In this document: positions 48,201-61,620 of the stretch, one piece after another
Layout: the number at the start of each line of letters is the position of its first letter
How positions within the stretch are numbered: position 1 is the first letter of the stretch
NCBI GenBank assembly: GCA_005281725.1
Contig: SSBO01000012.1
Coordinates: 5,719,564-5,783,563 of the forward strand
Reading direction: 5' to 3'
DNA: 64,000 nucleotides
From: Wuchereria bancrofti
Lineage: Eukaryota > Nematoda > Chromadorea > Rhabditida > Onchocercidae
The notes under the pieces: model-generated
What the model was told of the DNA's origin: nothing
What the model saw: the letters and a program-made list of their open reading frames with translations, nothing else
The model's database searches: none
Program-made: the position numbers and the translations under genes

Positions 48201-51200
48201 ATGATAAATATTCACAAATATGAATTTTTGCATAAATCAAAGCATGCTGAAGATAACTACAAAAGAGATTTTAGCAACAGCAGAGATATAAGAAAGGCGA
48301 AATTGTAACTACACCAGGTGGAATTCGCAAAAAGTTCAATGGGAAGCAGTGGAGACGGCTGTGCAGCAAAGAAGGATGTAACAAGGTATTTCTGGTATTT
48401 TGAAGTTGATATTGTTGTTGGTTTGTTATATTGCTTCCCTCATCGGAACTTACCTTCTTTCTTCAAATTATTTTTAAAGTTTAGAAATTCCCGAAAATTG
48501 TATTTTCAGTCACTTTTAGGAATCGCAGCGACGTGGCTACTGTTCAAGGCATCTTTCACTGAAAGGGAAATCTATTCGATCAGAGTTTAATCTTGCTACT
48601 ACGCTTTCACCAGGTAACGATTTGAATATATTTATCAATTTTAGAAAAATGTTTTTTTTAAACAAGACTTTTCATATAATCGTTTTAATTGAGAAAAGGG
48701 TATATGAATACAGGTGGTAGTTCGATCGACTGGTCACATGGAGAATTCTCAGAGTTGAGTCCAGTAGAAACACAAGGTCGTCGATTCGACGAAACTGATG
48801 TTGCCAATACTCTCTTGAATCTTCATAACACTCACGGTACCAATCAATTTTTTTTAAATAAAATTAATATGTACATGAAACTCAATAAATTAACATTTGA
48901 TTGAATTTCCTGATTGTGTTTGAGGGAACTGATAATATTAAAACTTTAATGCATGGAGTAAAAATTATAAAATTATTTCATCCGTAATGGACCTTCCAGC
49001 ATTGGTTAAGAAATATTTTAAGGTTTTATGCCATCCGCAAGTGTAGAACAACCATTTTCATCATCAGCACCGGCACGGTTTCATCATATTATCCCACCAA
49101 ATCCTTTAGCTCCAAAGTTAATGTCCGGCAGTGCACCACCTTTGTCACATTCGTGTAACGTAGATGATACCCTTACTGAAGCGATCAAGGTGAGATTTCG
49201 CCGTTATTTTCATTTTGTCAGGAATCATTCTGTTCAAGTAACTTATTGCGTTTGTCATGTCAACAGTTTCAGATAGATAAGTCAGTCATTAACCATGGTA
49301 TGTATCATCCGAATTTAAAGACCGTAACGGATCGACTCCTCGAGCGAACCTATCCACAACCATGTGATTTACTGCCTCTTATGCCTATACAGATCCCAAG
49401 GAAAAAGGTTGCATCCCCATGCATGAGTTATTTTTGTAAAAAGTTTTCTTAATAAACCAAAATCATATCTTAATAATAGATTCAAGCATGAAGTGCTCTT
49501 TAATACTGTAAGAAATCATGGATACAGGAAGGAATTATTGAAATTTTTGAAGAATTCTGCGTTGGAGTTGAATATTTGTACGAATGCAAGTAATTCATTA
49601 CTGATGCAACTTACTCCTCGTTTCGACCCGTTCTCTTCGTTCAGTATGTTATCAGAAGTGTCGAACAATGTGGGAGCTTCAAAATCGGACGAATTAACAT
49701 CTCCGATGGGAGATTTTTTAACAAGCAAGAAGTTTTCCGAGAGTGACGATATATTGGATGATGCAAGCACTGCTGGCACGGGTTGCATCTTTTTTCTGAA
49801 TTCATTTTATACATTAAAAAAATTTATTGCATAACGCGAAAGAAATGATCCTCTGCTGAAAACGTAGTTTTAATTTTCGATCTGTTTCGTAGAGCAAGCA
49901 TTCAACTGTTTCTAATAATGATTTCACTGTTCAGCAAGAAATTTTAATACCAGTTATTGACTAAAAAAATCAAAGAAAATTTTGTTGATGGAATTTAATT
50001 GTTCGATTGTTCATAAATTGCAGATACGGAAGTAGATGACGCAAGCGAAAAAACACAGTCTTGCAAGGGCGACGGCTGCAATGATGAAAATATAACAGAC
50101 AATGACGATTTTGAGGAAGACTACAGTAATAGTGTTCATGAACAACTTTTTCATGGAAGCGAAAGAAGCGGTACGTTTTTTTAAGCTTCAGAATTTTCCC
50201 TGGAATGATTTATGACTATATGTCTACATTTTTTTCTTTTTCATGTAAAAAACTTGTATGTTTTATATGAGTCTTACTAGTCCGTTAATGGCTTATGGAT
50301 TTTTATAGGAAGTGCGATTGGAACATTCTCCGGTGACAATACTGCGAGACATAATGTCATGGATGACTCAGAAGGAGAAACTGATCAAGAAGGTGTGTTA
50401 ATTGATCCCTTACACTGTTTGTTACTGAAGCCTGTTGTGGCATTTTTGCATGCCAATAAGTAAACTGGTCGCACTATTTTCTGTTAGCAGAAAACATTTG
50501 AACATTCTTCATAGATATTTATTTTTCGTGGGCTTTGAAAAATTGGCACTTCGAAGTGGGTGAGAGTGAGTCATCTAGTAGTTGTTTCAAATGTCATGAT
50601 AAAGTTTCACCAGGCCCTCTATGTATGGCATAACTTTTGTTTTTAGCATGACTCTACCTTTGAACTCATCATATAGTTTCCAATTCTGAGCGGTGTACTA
50701 ATCTTTTGAATCAAGTTTTTTTTGTATGCAGCAAAAATAAATCATTCAGCGTAGTACTCTCGTAGAAAAGTTTCTTTCATTCAAAAGCAATTTCCTTTAC
50801 TGCTTAACTTTTATCCTTGAAAGTTAAAAATATGTGTTTTATTTATTTTTTTTATGATTTGATTTAAGCTTCATTTGACAGTAAAGGAGTTAATAATATT
50901 GACGTTTGTTATAGAGTGAAATGGAGTGAAATGATCTGTCAACTGTATGAAAATTACAGAGAGGAGGGATTTTCTATCATTAGCTTTTATCAATGGCAGG
51001 TCAAATACTAAATGGAGCCAATAATTTTAAGAGAAATTAATTTCATCGAATACAGCAGCGATGCTGTATCTAAAAGAATAAGATAGGTAGTTATGGTACT
51101 AACTGAGAACTGTTTGTATATTGGCAAAATTTTCAAATTCGTCATGTCTGGTTAGCAGCTATTAAGCTGAGCTTACCAAAAGTGTCATTTCGGCTGTTTG

Positions 51201-54200
51201 ATTTGATAAACACACTTGTATATCGCCTTTGTTCTTTCTCAGTTTCAACTTTTTCTTTCGATCATTTATCACATTTATTTAATTTGTACATTTGTTAGGT
51301 AAGAGTTGCGTCTTCCGTCTTTCTTTCCTCTCTTTTCATCATTTCTCTTCTTGTCCTGCTATTCCTTAAAGCTTTATTTATGATTTTGTTGTTCAGGGTT
51401 TTCATGATTTTGTTTGATATGATTATAAACAGTTTTATAACGGATTTCACTTACTTCTTCTTGCTGGTACTATCCTCTACTATCTTAATAAAATTACTGA
51501 TCTAATTTCCCCTATAAGTAGTATTCATTATGCAAGTTTTATTCCAGACTTTGAATTGTGTGCAGTAGATGATCAAAATCAAGACACTAAGTTTCATTTC
51601 ATTTCTGTGAAATCAATAAAAATTTTGTCTCTTAATTCATAGAGTGAATTTGTTGCTGACGAGCACTCGTTTCTCGTGGCTCACTTTTTTTACTTTAAAA
51701 TATTTCTTTATAAAAGATCTTAATGATCTTTGGCTCTAGAGATTTCTAGATTTATTTTCTGTAGCATAAATGAAATACGAAGATTTCAATAGTAATTTTA
51801 CGAATTTTTTTTTTCTGTCCCTTTAAGATTGTGTGGTAAGAAATTGGAAGCAACTTGCAGGTGAGAGATTCTCGTTATCGATTCCATGGCATCATTTGGT
51901 ACCACATTTACAGAAACGAATATTCGAAAACTCATTAAAGGAATTTGCATCAACACCTGATGATTCAGCGCAAGATACGGTTTGCATGCTGTATTTTAGT
52001 ACTTTCCTGCTGATAATTATACAAAGACATATTTGGTAATGTGAGTATAGTACTGTTCAGGATCAAAAGGAATTCGGTGATGACCAACAAACTAGTGGTA
52101 CCGAAAAGACGCTTGAAGGAGATCAGGGTGGTACAGACCAACAGTTCGGAGCCGAAGGTGACAGATGTGATAATGGTACTGATTGCACTGATAAAGTGCA
52201 AAATCGTAGAATGATCGACGGCGATAAAAACAGAAGAGAAGGACCTGAGAATAGTACATTGGAGAGTGAAAGTGTTCAGCAGGAATACTTTTTACGGGAA
52301 CAACAACATGGCGTTAGCCAATGCTACAAGTAAGAAAAGGCCAGAAGTGACAAGCGGGTACAATTTTCTGAATTCAAAAATTTTTAGGGATTACGGATTC
52401 GAAAAGAGAGACAGGAGTAGAGATGCTCAGCTTGTAGCACATTATGAATCGGAGACTTCGAAGAGTATTTTGTTTGGTTTGTTATTACTGTAAATTATGG
52501 TTTTATTCTATTGTCTGTTCTATATTCTTTTTTTTTTTTTTGAAACGCATCATAATAAAAGCAAATGCATCAGTCCAGATTACATAAATTTGAAATATTT
52601 CAAATTACATGAATTTAAAAGTCTTTGCGATTTTGGTTACTTGTAATATTTAATATTAATTGTAGATCATTTTAACTTCGAGTTTGATGAAGAAACATTT
52701 GAATTTGATACAACTGATGAATCAATGTCGACATTATCAAAAAAGCGTAAATTGCAGACAGTGCTCTGTCCAGATATTCCAAACAAAAAAGCTGTACGCT
52801 TTTATGAAGACATTGAGTTTCTGCTGTTCACTAAGACATTTATATTCGTTATATCGATTTTACATCTTATAACTATATCATTCATACGGATGAGTTCGTA
52901 GTTTATCTGCATTAGTAGCTAAATGTTTTGAATATGTTTTTGCTTAATTTCTACCGATCCAAAGAAATCATGGTAAAAAAGTTATCAGGTTCGGCAGCAC
53001 ATACGCCGGCCAATGAATGCTTTCATGATTTTTTCAAAACGACATCGTCCGTTAGTACATGAAAAGTATCCGAATCGTGACAATCGAACAGTTTCGAAAA
53101 TTCTTGGTGAGTGGTGGTACGCGCTAGGCCCTGAGGAAAAGCAGAAATATCATGATCTTGCCACCCAGGTTAGCGCCATTTCATCTATCGAAATTCGTCA
53201 CTTTGGATTCTGTCTTTTTATTCTCGGAATGTTTCAATTTCTAGGTCAAGGAAGCACATTTCCGTGCTCATCCAGACTGGAAATGGTGCAGTCGTGAGAG
53301 AAAGAAGACAGCAAATGGTATCAGATTGGAAGCAGAAATACGTACGTATTGCTAAATTTCTTCAGTGGAATTTAAGTAGAATCAGTGGGATTTAAGACTG
53401 AAAACCACAGTAACATACTACAGAGCACTACAGTGCTGTTGTTAACATATTAAAATGCAGTTTCTGAGAAGATGAAAAGAAACATTTGCTGTCATAAATT
53501 TTCACAAACATTTCACGAAACAAAGAGAAAGAGAATACAGCCTAGAAATGGAAAGAATATAGCCTAGTTTTTGACTTTTTTTTTTTGACACAAAGCTTTT
53601 GACTTCTTTTTTTACTTTTTCGTTTCACAACGAAGATGTGTCTCCTATCTGGTCGAAATGAATCCTAAAGTTACAGTTCTTTTAGTAAGTAATTCTAAAA
53701 TTTATATCTCTGTTAATATTTCAGAGATTCTTAGTCCATATAATTATTTACTCAATTTTAAGATAATACTATGAGTGATCTCGATATTTCGGATCAGATG
53801 GCGTCAGAGTGTATCGATGGGAATTCTCTTCCACTTTTCAGTCCAACCACACATGTTAGATTTTAGTAAATGGGTGTGGCCATAAATTTTATAAACCATC
53901 ATGAGCTGTCATTCTTGTTGTTCTTCCCTTCACAAAAGAAGGAATCAACGAGTACTACTTGGGTGGAGGAATTCTGTCCACAAGACTGTGCTGAGCGTAA
54001 GAATTTTGGACTGAACTGAATCCGTAGAGCTCGAAAGAACAGCATTCTTGCGGTTGTAATTTAAAATAGAATTGATGTTTTCTACAGATCACTTCTAACA
54101 AGTCTGAAATGACGGTATTTCGGTGCGTTTTAGACAATTCATCACCCGATATCACTGAAGCCAGAAATAGATATGGTTCCAGGATCACCACTGATTAGTC

Positions 54201-57200
54201 CTGGTTGCATTCCGCTATCACTCATGTCTTCAGGGTAAGTGCTCCCGTTAATTGGCTTTATTTTTTAAGAAATCTTTGATTTTTTTTTCTTTGTGTTCTA
54301 GTAAATCAATCATTAACATTCACAGTGTTCTTTAAAGCAGTGATCAACGGGACGACAAACATTATTTGGATGTCCTGCAACCGATCATGGGTTTGAAAGC
54401 TGATAGTGTATGTATTTCAAACAATTAAACCATCATTAGGAAGGAAGCTTCTCATTTACTAGGGATTTTTATGTGCACGATGAATGAGAATATTTCAGTC
54501 GATTTTCTTACATTGAGTCGCTTGTAGGGTAGCAGAATGCTGGCTGATGATGCGGATCATGTCATGAGCAGCAACAGTGTACTACAACCGCTTATTTCAT
54601 CACTTCATCCCTCGTTTTTGTGGAATACGACTATACCGGATCTTGCATCACATTCCATCCTTCCCGCTGAAAAACAGCAGCATTGTCATTATACATATGG
54701 AACGTTCAATACTCTGCACACCTTTTGTAGCAAAGCTCACACAGCTTTTAATTCGCTGGTACATTAATTTCTCAAGTTTTATAACATATTATCTATTCTA
54801 AAAACTTAACAATTACTTTTCTCAGTTTATTGTGGGAAAGGTTTACTTATGCTAAGCTGCTTTCAACTTTCCCTAACTTGAACAGATTTTTACCTCTTTC
54901 ATAAGTGGTGTAGAAAACTTACGAATAGGCCGTGTTTTTTAATCTGTTTTCATGTATATTTATGTTGGTTGGTAATATGTTATCGAAATTGTGAAAGTTG
55001 AGAGACATAAGCTATTTGCTGTTAATTAACTTCTGGGTCAAATTTACTTCAACTTTCTTCATTATATCAAATCTTTGATGACCATATTTTCTCTGGTTCG
55101 AATTTTTGTTATGCATATATTATCACAGAAATACTTTTTTCCTTTTAAATTGTATTACTTTACACATTAGTCCGATGAACAAAAAAGCATTCGTAATATT
55201 TACTTGGAGAATACATTTTAAGATGGGTTTTTCGACAGCTGATCGGCTTCATTTAAATGGAAATACTGCAGTAGAATCAACAGCACAATTGTTTCCACTT
55301 CCGGTGTCGATGTCATCTGGAAACAGCCTTTTGATTCCGTTAATTTTGTCTAGTGAATCAGGCATGCAAAATCGATCTGTTTTGATTTCATACAATGAGC
55401 AAGCAAGCCGTGTTGATAACTTAAATACAGACAGTACCTTCAGAAATCAGTTCTCATCGGGGACGGAATTCACTTTTCCCAGGAAAACTCATCAGCAGGT
55501 TGTCTTCAAATCCATTTCTTACATGATTTGCTGTTACTGTAGCAAGTTTTAATGAAAACTTTTAGGTATCACTTGCACACCAAGTTGTCCCTCATTTTCG
55601 TAATGATATTCTCGATAGCGGTCATCGCAACATTAATATGGTGAGCTCAAGAAGTTCAGCTTTCCAGGTTTGGTTAATAAAGCAAAATTTTCCATTTCTC
55701 TGTTCCAATGAAATTTCTTTATCGCTCTTTTTGTCATCACGCCATGCTTCAACTGCATATGAGGATGTCCTGACTTCACTTTTTTTTTTCTAAAATTTTT
55801 TGACTGAGGAGAGAATTTGAAATGCTTTCTTAAGTTATAATTTATAAAAGACAAATTCGCTATATCAAATGCGTTATGTTTTTACTGTCATCGATTTATC
55901 TATAGGTTACGGTTATGAAATCTACAAAGGTAGAACAAAAAGCTTTGGATGGTAATCATTTGGAAAGGTTATTATTTCTCAACTATGTACTGTTACACAA
56001 ACTATATTTCAAAAATCTACACATATTTTCCTTTTTTCCTTTAATTTAGTTTTTCTGTGGAATTCACACAACCATCGGAGATCGCCTCTTCACTTCCACA
56101 TGGTTCATTGACCATAGTCCCCTGTACAAAAGAAAACCTGGATACTTTTGTGTTAATGCCCACCCCAGCTCAAAGAGGCATGGCAAAAGGACAACTGCGA
56201 AGTATGAAAATTGAGTCTGCAGGTAGTTCTTTGTAAATATTTGAATTTTTTTATGGGTGATAAAATAGTTCATGGATTTACTGTACAAATACTGATAGAA
56301 CTCGACAGCAATATCCTTTTATAATTTGAAATGGTAACTGTTGAGCGGTAAAATACTATAAAACCCCATAGAATGAGGATCAACTAGAGCAGGTGGTACG
56401 AATCTTTGACAACCATACTGCTGAGATCTTGTGTCTTCCACTTTGGAGGTGGTAGTCTTATATTCTTTGAATTCCTGTAGATTCACTGCAATAAAAAAAA
56501 TATCTAGCTTTTGAAGATGTTTTCAAAATTTTCAAATGGAAAAAGAAAGTATGAAATTGATGTTATAATTTATATATTATGGAAATGTTCACGATTTCAG
56601 AAAAAAGTGAAGTGGGAAAGCCGTATGAGACAGTTCAGAAATCAGGAGCTGAGGTAATAATTGTAAATCTTTATTTGATAGCATTAGAGAGAATCGAGCT
56701 TTGTCATTCTTTTTTCAGAAAGATTATAAGGAATTGGATGAAGCAATAGACGTTGTTAATGTTTCTACAATATCAAACAAATTATCGAGTAACGGAAGTC
56801 CAATCAAAAAGCTTTTTAAACGGAACGATGAGAGTATGGATAGGTTAGTCAGATGGAAATAAGCAGATTGTATTGTATTACCACTTGTTATCGGCGCAAT
56901 TTTCCAAACTGGCTGATTTTCTCATTTTAGGGTTTTAAATCAAGTGGACTTTGAGAAGAAATTTGCCAACTTACCAGCATTCACTCCTGATGATCCGCAG
57001 AAAGGTACTGCTCTTGATTTTTGTATTTTTTTTCTCTAAAAATATCTTCTTTATTTGAAATATAGTTAGAGCAGTTTAAATATTTGTAAACTGTTCTTCA
57101 GGCACAGCAACACTTCCTTCAACACCTTCAGCTCTCTTGAGAACAATTTTGGAAAAGCAGAAATCTAGCAAAGGTGACCATGATAGAAAAGACGCACTTC

Positions 57201-58567
57201 TAAACATTTCTCACACTGTACAGTCAAAACCAAGAACTCCAGGTTGGTAAAAACACAAACAGATTTGCTCCTGTAAATGTTTAAAACTTCTGTTTGAATA
57301 GTAAATACATATAATTATGAACGAAAACAAAGTAGAAATGTGGTCATATAAAAGATTTGAAATTAAGGAAGCATATTGTCTATTACACTGTAAAACAATA
57401 TTTTGAAATTAGTAATTTTTTTTAGCGATCGCATCTGCTCGATATGACTCTTCTTTCTTTTTCGGGTCGAATTTCAGTCCATCAACGCTTCACGATCATG
57501 TAACAAAGTTTTTTACATCTGATACATCTATAGTTTTGCCACATGATTACATATTTTTATTACTCATATGATTTCCTTGTTTTAGTAGTTTTCCTGCTAA
57601 TAGTATCTTACCTGTTTGTGAAGGCCAAAAGTCTGCCAAATATTCGTAAGCATTGAATATCTGTAAGCATAATCATTTTTGATAGTTTTTGACAGTTGCT
57701 GTCAATGATGAATATTTCTTGCAAAATTTTAAATACGTCCAAAATAGTTAATCCAGTTGAAGTCAGTGATCCTGTTTAGGATGACAGTATTTCTGCATTA
57801 CCACTCTACAGTCCGCGAACACCAAAAACGCCTCTTGATAGCTCAACTGAAAAGTCATCAAGTCGCAAATTACTTGATCATCGGCGACAGTTGGTAGTTG
57901 AACTTCTTGAAGAATATGGGATGTTTCCTTCAGGTTAGTTTTTGTTAATAATTACTTTTATTAAAAATTGCTACTGTATTTCATCTACATTTATTCGGTG
58001 TGATTTGAGGACAAGCTATTTCGGCTTTCCAAAATAAATATCGGCGGTTCTTCCCCAACAAGCAAACTTTAACACTTAAAATTCGTGAAATGCGACAAAA
58101 AATGATGGCAAGTATGCAGTCTCCCACAACACCGTCGGCAGGTATTTGCTGTTTTCTTGTCAAAATAACTTTGGGATGCTTCGCAAAAATTTGTCGAGTA
58201 TTTTGTTGAGCATGTTCTGCAATCAAAAACATTGAGTATGATGAAATCAAATGAAAACATTCATTAAAACTTGGCATTTTACTATTTTTTATAGACTGCT
58301 CATTTTCTCAGAAACGAAGCAACTTGTTCGTAAAGCAGTCTGTTTGTACATCGTCATCTGAAAATTGCTGTAAGTAATTATTTCAATAAAGAGTATTTGT
58401 TAAGTCTGAAATGGGAAAGATTATTAATGTTCAGATATATTAGGTTCGGGTAAGTTAACATAAATTAAGGTACAAATATTTTTATCTTATAAACTGATTT
58501 TATGTTAGCCAGTTCGAGTACGAATCATTGGTACCACTACAGTACATATCAACGGACCTTAATATGA
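41755..58567 (+). CDS. cic-1: Capicua (CIC) HMG-box transcriptional repressor
   Basis: Nuclear DNA-binding repressor which, in flies and vertebrates, silences receptor tyrosine kinase/Ras-ERK target genes until ERK relieves it. I assembled 41 exons of about 1,760 residues (see the block entries). Family landmarks in order: N-terminal conserved domain (about residues 110-275); the block with [17 protein letters not shown] (about 405-470); acidic and Ser-rich regions; a PWHHLVPHL motif; HMG box (about 1006-1092); an [11 protein letters not shown] motif; and the C-terminal C1 domain ([18 protein letters not shown] through [11 protein letters not shown]), which works with the HMG box to read the octameric site. 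The ATG at 41,755 begins [10 protein letters not shown], with stops upstream. Every junction is in phase except 49407 to 49480. The identity is secure; some exon ends and the extreme C-terminus are less so. Confidence 0.95.
45440..46215 (-). mobile_element. Decayed RTE-type LINE in cic intron 10
   Basis: On the minus strand, reading from high to low coordinates, fragments look like non-LTR reverse transcriptase: an [15 protein letters not shown] stretch near 46,195-46,150 resembles the FxDxxKAFDxxE motif, then [17 protein letters not shown] near 45,860-45,810 resembles the SYVYLGQ motif, then [13 protein letters not shown] near 45,690-45,655 resembles the conserved C-terminal GRPRxRW region. 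Several frameshifts and stops separate them, so it is a fossil. It sits in the largest cic intron, opposite to the gene. Borders are approximate. Confidence 0.55.
48275..49781 (+). CDS. cic-1: cic exons 11-16: mid conserved block
   Basis: Exons 48275-48385, 48520-48613, 48714-48836, 49023-49189, 49273-49407, 49480-49781. Exons 11-12 hold the block conserved from flies to mammals: [16 protein letters not shown], then [14 protein letters not shown], then [17 protein letters not shown]. Exon 13 has a [14 protein letters not shown] motif. Exon 16 encodes [19 protein letters not shown] and onward, with an open frame of 100 codons, but its entry phase (2) does not match the phase 0 donor of exon 15. 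A missed micro-exon, another donor or a one-base sequence error could explain this. Confidence 0.85.
50024..52793 (+). CDS. cic-1: cic exons 17-22: acidic linker and PWHHLVPHL motif
   Basis: Exons 50024-50170, 50309-50392, 51828-51979, 52061-52329, 52388-52476, 52666-52793, all in phase. Exons 17-18 are strongly acidic. Exon 19 carries [12 protein letters not shown], which resembles the LPWHSLVPF motif of other capicua proteins. Exon 20 is Gln/Gly/Asp-rich. Exon 22 has an acidic stretch ([17 protein letters not shown]) and then a basic KKRKLQ that could serve in nuclear import just before the HMG box. Intron 18 (1.4 kb) shows nothing notable. Confidence 0.85.
52989..53854 (+). CDS. cic-1: cic exons 23-25: HMG box
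   Basis: Exons 52989-53168, 53245-53341, 53763-53854. They encode [20 protein letters not shown], then [20 protein letters not shown], then [17 protein letters not shown], then [20 protein letters not shown]. This is the capicua subclass of the SOX-like HMG box: [11 protein letters not shown] and WWYALGP are diagnostic of CIC, as opposed to SOX or TCF. Exon 25 begins with an [10 protein letters not shown] stretch similar to the SDLD motif found after the box in vertebrate CIC. Confidence 0.97.
54134..58567 (+). CDS. cic-1: cic exons 26-41: C-terminal region with C1 domain
   Basis: Exons 54134-54234, 54338-54407, 54528-54758, 55223-55498, 55566-55667, 55906-55967, 56050-56222, 56601-56653, 56719-56843, 56931-57004, 57102-57242, 57426-57499, 57780-57933, 58010-58141, 58295-58369, 58509-58567, all in phase. 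Exon 32 has [11 protein letters not shown]. Exons 34-39 build the C1 domain: [20 protein letters not shown], then [15 protein letters not shown], then [12 protein letters not shown], then [20 protein letters not shown], then [20 protein letters not shown]. The final exon is short, unconserved and ends at TGA 58565-58567; alternative ends are possible. Confidence 0.88.
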
Positions 58568-59097
58568 CTACCATGTGTAATGCAAATGGAAGCGATAGAC
58601 TAATTCAAAAGCGGCGTGAAATTATTTGGTCAGTGTGTAAGATCATTTCGATCGGATTCAACATTCATTTCTAATGGCACTCTCGGTCAGCAGTGATTCA
58701 CAGCTCCGGGGAATTGCTTGCTTATATTAAATTTTAGTTTTCTTTTTTTATTTTCAAGCTTAACGTCTGTACATAATACAACTCTTGGCAAAGATTTTTG
58801 GAACAAATCTTAGGTCAGATAAAACTAAAATAAATTTCATTCGAGAATTCAAAGGTGATTTTTTTTGCATGTTTTACTTCTAATACTTTTTACTGTTGTA
58901 TATAGGAACAAGTTACTAAGTCAGCTATAAAAAGGTGGAGATTTGAATTGCGCTGAATCAAAACTGTGGTAATTTTGAAACTACATGATCATCTAGTGTA
59001 GTACATCTCTCTAGTCATGCTACTGCACATCGGATACACCATATATATGAACTTCTCGAAAGAACCGTGCTGCATTTAATTTAGTCATACTAGGGTT

Positions 59098-59158
<61 letters not shown>

Positions 59159-61620
59159 ACTATATGGCACTAGTCAGTCGAAATCTGGTGATTTATTCTG
59201 GACTTATCTGAAGTTTTTTGGGTTTTCTCCTTCTGTACATCAACACTACCTAGTGCTGTAACTACTCTAGATGTTGTTTCTTACAGAATTAATTGAGAGA
59301 GTTCTCTGAACATAGTACTGTTTTTCAGATTTCTTTGCGTGCCCGCTATCATTTAATGCCATACATTTGACCTTCTTCTACACTTTTCTTTCTCGGAAAA
59401 TATGTATTACACTTGTTTTTTATTTCACTATAAAGTCATACGTACTTTTACCTACATATGTTTCATGCTAGGTAATTTTTTCAGTCTAAATGCAAATATT
59501 TGCTTGTTTTAATGATCGAAAAAAGCAATATTTTGTAGATTGAAGGACCTGATTTCTCGAATTATTTATGAAGCCAGATTTTAGAACACACTAAGTTGCT
59601 TTTGCTGTTTGTATTGAACAGAAACTATGTCTTTATTTGCCAGGTTCCAGTGATGTTTAGCGTCTTCATTCAACAACTTTTAGCGCCCTAAGGTTGTACA
59701 TGGTGTATTTATCGAGTATGAGCATGTAATACACTAACCAGACTTCAGTAGTTCTTTGTGCTTCAACTATTGGTAGTAAACTCTCACTGTTTTAACACGG
59801 AACTACAAATTCCTTACGGAAGTAGTTTTCTTGAGAAGACCTTCCTTTGAATTAATATTTAATCCATCCTTACTAAGCTGCTATTTCATACTTTCTCATG
59901 TCTCATCCTAAAACTTGTTCTTATTTCTGACATTCCCAGTTGATAACAACTTCGAAAGGAAGAGGAGGAGAATATCATTTTATTGGTTGTAGTGCATATG
60001 TTTAAATATCACTTCATGCAAGCGTGGATTTTTTTAAACGTTTTAGAAACATTAAACTGTTTTATTCTTGTTTAATACGATTTTGTAGTGTTTTTGAAAA
60101 CGGGATTATCCTGTGTGATCTAAATTAAGCTGGTTATTGCTGTAGTCACTCTTGTTTTGTATGCGTTTTTATAATCTTCATGAAATGTTAGAATATTTTT
60201 TTTTTTTTACAACTAGTAAGGCTATACCAGATGAATGAGAACATTTACAAGAAAAAGGAGTGACTGTGCTTCATTTTTCCAATTTTGATTTGCTGATCCA
60301 TTTGCTTACTTTCCCTAATTGAGACTAATCAGTGTAAATTGAAAAGTAGGAGAGGGCGAGAGGAGAGGAAAAAGCAAGCACTCCATTATATATATATATA
60401 TATCCATAGTTTATCGTCTGTCGTATTAAGTAACTAGTAAGGATTTTCAAACTAAATTGAAGAATGACAGCTATACACTCCGGTGAAAATATAAAGCCTA
60501 TGTTTATTCAGGTTCGTCTCGTTGAAGTTTTGCAGATGTATGGTACGCGCTTCTGTGCTTCAGTTTTATTATTCCATAGTGTCTGAACTGATAGTAAAAC
60601 AATCTAAAATCATGTTCATACTGTACATTTACGGTGTCATGCTTGAATCTGTATTGGAGGCATCAGCGATTATCTAGTTTGTTTATTGTTTTATAGCGAT
60701 ATCTGAAATAAATCGAGTTTGAATTGATGCAACCAATCGAGACTAATAGTACTGGTTGTATTATCTGTAAAGTAGGTAAAAAAGGAATTTTTACTAAAGT
60801 TTTGACAGTAGAAAGTTGCAGTAGTTTTGAATACATATTTAAAAGAACTGTTAGGGAAGATAGGATATAGGCGTGAACCGTCATCAGCATTACAGTTCAT
60901 TTAATCAGGTCATTTATCTGTTTTATGTTGCTGGCTTTTCTTTCCCAAATACCACGTTCTTAATACGGTTCATTGATATGTGGTACTCTTTTATGAACTT
61001 AGTTGTCGCAGGTTTTCAGCTCTTTTGATGAAGTCTTTATGCTATTTTTTCCTAAACTGTTAGCTTCATATAATGTAGTGCAAGCCGTAGTAATACGTGT
61101 ATTCGTTATCCTTTATCATTATTTGTTGACACACTAGCGCATCTTGTCTTGTATATTGTATAAATTTTTCTTTTCACGCATTCGCTTATCCCCGTCTTCA
61201 ACAGTATATATGTTATTTTCCAACAAGCAAATAGAGACCCAGAATTGTTGCTGGATAGATTCTAGACTGTACTGATGCTGAAAGACTCCATATATTTCCT
61301 GTCTGTGCACTAAAATATATCATTTGTTAAACTGAATACTTCATTCTTCGCTGCTCAAAACCTATCGAAGATGAAGTAAAGAGAATTTACTATAGTGAAG
61401 AGAAGCATAGGGCAATTGTCGAGGACGATGTAGATTAAAGAATGTTGCGAATTACCCTAATACCACCACCAACAAGAACAGGAAGTTCTGGACACGTACT
61501 GTATTGATTTATTGCAATTTCTTCGAAAAAAACGTTAGCACTTACTCATTTGTCCCCCTCCTGTCAAGTCTGTATAGATTTGTATTGTCATGTTTACTAT
61601 ATTCTTATTAATGTTTAGGA
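58568..61620. other. cic 3' flank and intergenic DNA
   Basis: No coding gene seen. An AATAAA at 58,829-58,834 is a candidate poly(A) signal for capicua. A 54-base poly(T) run lies at 59,101-59,154 and a (TA)n run at about 60,387-60,403. Minus-strand frames at 60,663-60,900 are unsupported. Confidence 0.5.
59101..59154 (+). repeat. Poly(T) run of 54 bases
   Basis: Uninterrupted T from 59,101 to 59,154. It could be the poly(A) tail of a minus-strand retrocopy, but no recognisable element lies next to it. Length accuracy depends on sequencing. Confidence 0.95.

Noticed and set aside
60663..60900. Minus-strand frames of 75 and 69 codons
   Set aside because: They overlap each other in different frames and show no conserved motif or splice sites.
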